NCBI GenBank assembly: GCA_003220535.1
Contig: QHSU01000057.1
Coordinates: 107,397-171,396 of the forward strand
From: Candidatus Rokuibacteriota bacterium
GTDB taxonomy: Bacteria; Methylomirabilota; Methylomirabilia; Rokubacteriales; CSP1-6
Reading direction: 5' to 3'
Length of the DNA: 64,000 nt
Made by a program: the position numbers and the translations under genes. Positions 61,978 through 64,000 of the stretch are shown here, piece after piece; position 1 is the stretch's first letter, and each line of letters starts with the position of its first letter. The notes below the pieces were generated by a model, which made no database searches, was not told where the DNA came from, and saw nothing but the letters and a program-made list of their open reading frames with translations.

Positions 61978-64000
61978 ATGATCGGTACCTCGAAGTCGGT
62001 GACGCGCGCGATCGAGACCCGAGGGCGCTGAGATCGGGCTCTTCCTCGCGAGAAACCCGTACGTGGTGCTGGGCGCGTCGCTGCTGCTGACGCTCGTCGC
62101 GGCGTCGTACGTCGCCGGGTGGCTCCGACTGGGAGGGGAATCCGGCGTCCCGGCGTTCGTCGTCGTTTTCCTCGTCGGGCTGGCCATCAGCGGTGCGCTC
62201 TTCGGCGTGACGCGGGCCGAGCTGCGCGCACGCGCGAGGGCCGAGCGCGTCGCCGCCCACCTTCGGGAGTCCGAGATGGCGCTGCGGGAACGCGAGGCCA
62301 CCTTCCGGCTTCTGTTCGCCGACAATCCGCTCCCCATGTGGGTGTACGACGTGGAGACGCTCGCCTTCCTCGAAGTCAACGCCGCCGCCGTCGCGAAGTA
62401 CGGTTACTCGCGGGAGGAGTTCCTCCGGATGCGGATCAGCGACATCCGGCCCCCGGAGGACCTGGACCGACTTCGAGCCAGCGTCGCGACGATGTCGGCG
62501 GTGACCGCTCAGGTGCGACGCGCCCCCGGTCTCTGGCGCCATCTCTTGAAGGACGGTCGGTTGATCGACGTCAACATCGTCTCGCACGCGATGACCTTCG
62601 CCGGCCGACAGGCGGCGCTGGTCGTCGCGATCGACACCACCGAGCTCGTGCGGAGCGAGGCGGCGCTCGCGACGTACGCCGAACGGCTCGACATCCTGCA
62701 CGAGATCGATCGCCTGATCATCGCCGGCGAAGCGCCCGTGGTCATCGCGGAAACGGTGCTGCGTCGGCTGCGGGAGCTGCTGGGCGTCCCGCGCGCCATC
62801 GTGAACCTGTTCGATCTGGAAACCGGTCAGGTCGAATGGCTCGCCGCCGTCGGACGGCGCCGCTTCTACCGGGGTGCCCCGGTCCGGTATTCGCTCGCGC
62901 TGGCCGGAGACATCGAGGCCCTGCGGCGCGGCGAGCCGCAGGTGATGGATACGAGCACGCTGCCACCCGGCCCGGAGGCCGCGGGCCTGCTCGCCTCGGG
63001 TGTCCAGAAGTACATGGTGGTGCCCATGATCGCCGACGGTGAGCTCATCGGCTCGGTCAGCTTCGGTGGCCCCACGGGCCAGTTTCCCCCGGAGCAGGTC
63101 AGCATCGCGCAAGAGGCGGCGACGCAGCTCGCGATCGCGATCGTGCAGACGCGCCTGCGCGAGCGCGTGCAGCGCCACGCCGACGAGCTGGAGCAGCGCG
63201 TGCACGAGCGCACGCTGGCGCTGCGCGACGCCAACCAGCAGCTCCAGCACGAGAACGCTGAGCGGCGCCACGCGGAGGCCGAGGCGGAGCGCGCCAACCA
63301 GGCCAAGAGCGATTTCCTGTCGCGGATGAGTCACGAGCTCCGCACTCCGCTGAACGGGATCCTGGGCTTCGCGCAGCTCCTGGAGCTGGAAGAGCTCGGG
63401 CCGGACCAGTCCGAGAGCGTCGAGCACATTCTCAAGGCCGGCCGGCACCTCCTCAGCTTGATCAACGAGGTGCTCGACATCAGCCGGATCGAAGCCGGGC
63501 GGCTGCAGCTCTCGCTCGAGCCGGTCCAGGTGGGCGAGACCGTGCGCGCGGCCCTCGATCTCGTGTGTCCGCTGGCGGCCCAGCACGACATCGAGCTGCG
63601 GGCGAATGGCGCCGATGTCTCCCAGCACATCCTGGCCGACCGACAGCGGCTGCAGCAGGTTCTCCTGAACCTCTTGTCGAACGCGGTGAAGTACAATCAC
63701 GCGGGCGGCACCGTGACGGTGTCGTGCGAGGATGGCGCCGGCGAGCGGCTACGGATCGTCGTGACCGACACCGGCCGCGGGATCTCGCCGGAGATGTTCC
63801 GCCGGCTCTTCACCCCGTTCGACCGGCTCGGCGCCGAAGCGACTGGCGTCGAGGGCACCGGTCTCGGACTGGCGCTGTCCAAGCACCTGGTCGAGGCGAT
63901 GGGCGGCACGCTGGCGGTGGTGAGCGAGCTCGGAGCCGGCTCGGCGTTCACGGTCGAATTTCCGCTGGCGGGGGCGCCGGCCGCGGTGCTCGACGCGCCG
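61978..64000 (+). CDS. PAS-GAF sensor histidine kinase, cut by the window end and with a likely early frameshift
   Basis: At least 660 residues are visible. Two membrane helices follow the start (VVLGASLLLTLVAASYV; FVVVFLVGLAISGALFGV), then a PAS domain (FRLLFADNPLPMWVYDVETL), a GAF domain (LDILHEIDRLIIAGEAPVVI), a coiled coil (HADELEQRVHERTLALRDAN), the HisKA His in SRMSHELRTPLNG, and the ATPase motifs NLLSNAVKYN, DTGRGISPEMF and GTGLGLALSKHLVEAMGG. The best start is ATG 61978 after GGGAGGGTCC, but its frame stops at 62029; one base fewer in GAGGGCG near 62022 would join it to the long frame. Signal and target are unknown. Confidence 0.75.

Overview
This 64 kb window is GC-rich and almost fully coding, on both strands. 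Its content suggests an aerobic soil or sediment bacterium of the Rokubacteria/Methylomirabilota kind: many PF04909 amidohydrolases, luciferase-like (LLM) flavin oxidoreductases, SDRs, lone ABC substrate-binding proteins, a CaiB-type CoA transferase and a Mo-hydroxylase. That placement is inferred from gene mix and composition; there is no rRNA or other phylogenetic marker. I saw no tRNA, rRNA, CRISPR array, insertion sequence or phage gene.

Layout. 0-4 kb: a structured 88-bp tandem repeat, a DUF4440 protein, an MFS exporter, a duplicated HYHY-motif protein and a frameshifted dienelactone hydrolase. 4.2-7 kb: a glycine/sarcosine/betaine-reductase-like component B pair whose larger gene has an in-frame TGA in a U-x2-C-x2-C motif followed by a SECIS-like hairpin. 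7-13.5 kb: a broken NMT1-type binding protein, YaiI, an amidase and a pcaH-pcaG-pcaB protocatechuate operon whose pcaB has an in-frame amber stop. 13.5-24 kb: a double-GNAT protein with an unknown membrane-anchored partner, aroC, an amidohydrolase, leuCD with a divergent LysR regulator, and a peptide-type binding protein. 24-43 kb: small-molecule catabolism (LLM oxidoreductase, SnoaL-like and amidohydrolase operon; formamidase; HpcH aldolase, alanine-racemase-like and aldo-keto reductase operon; PuuE-type deacetylase; a fumarase-superfamily lyase; several SDRs; a zinc alcohol dehydrogenase). 43-48 kb: a 58-aa Cys/His protein, a lytic transglycosylase, and an isoquinoline-1-oxidoreductase-like Mo-hydroxylase operon ending in a dihaem cytochrome c and a long palindromic repeat. 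48-58 kb: F420-type LLM oxidoreductase, DAO-family oxidase, enolase-superfamily enzyme, vapBC overlapping a peptide-binding protein gene, queC, an ECF sigma/YCII pair, a Uma2 nuclease and an MBL hydrolase. 58-64 kb: two cupins, a secreted LVIVD-like protein, a CoA transferase and a PAS-GAF histidine kinase running off the end.

Themes. Many genes look like oxidoreductive or hydrolytic steps on aromatic, amide and carboxylate substrates, with uptake represented only by lone binding proteins. Housekeeping genes (aroC, leuCD, queC) are scattered among them. About eleven broken genes or gene remnants are present (frameshifts, ambers, internal deletions, short fragments). TAG is the normal stop of many intact genes, so the ambers are not evidence of recoding. 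The TGA in the GrdB-like gene is the one well-supported recoding event.
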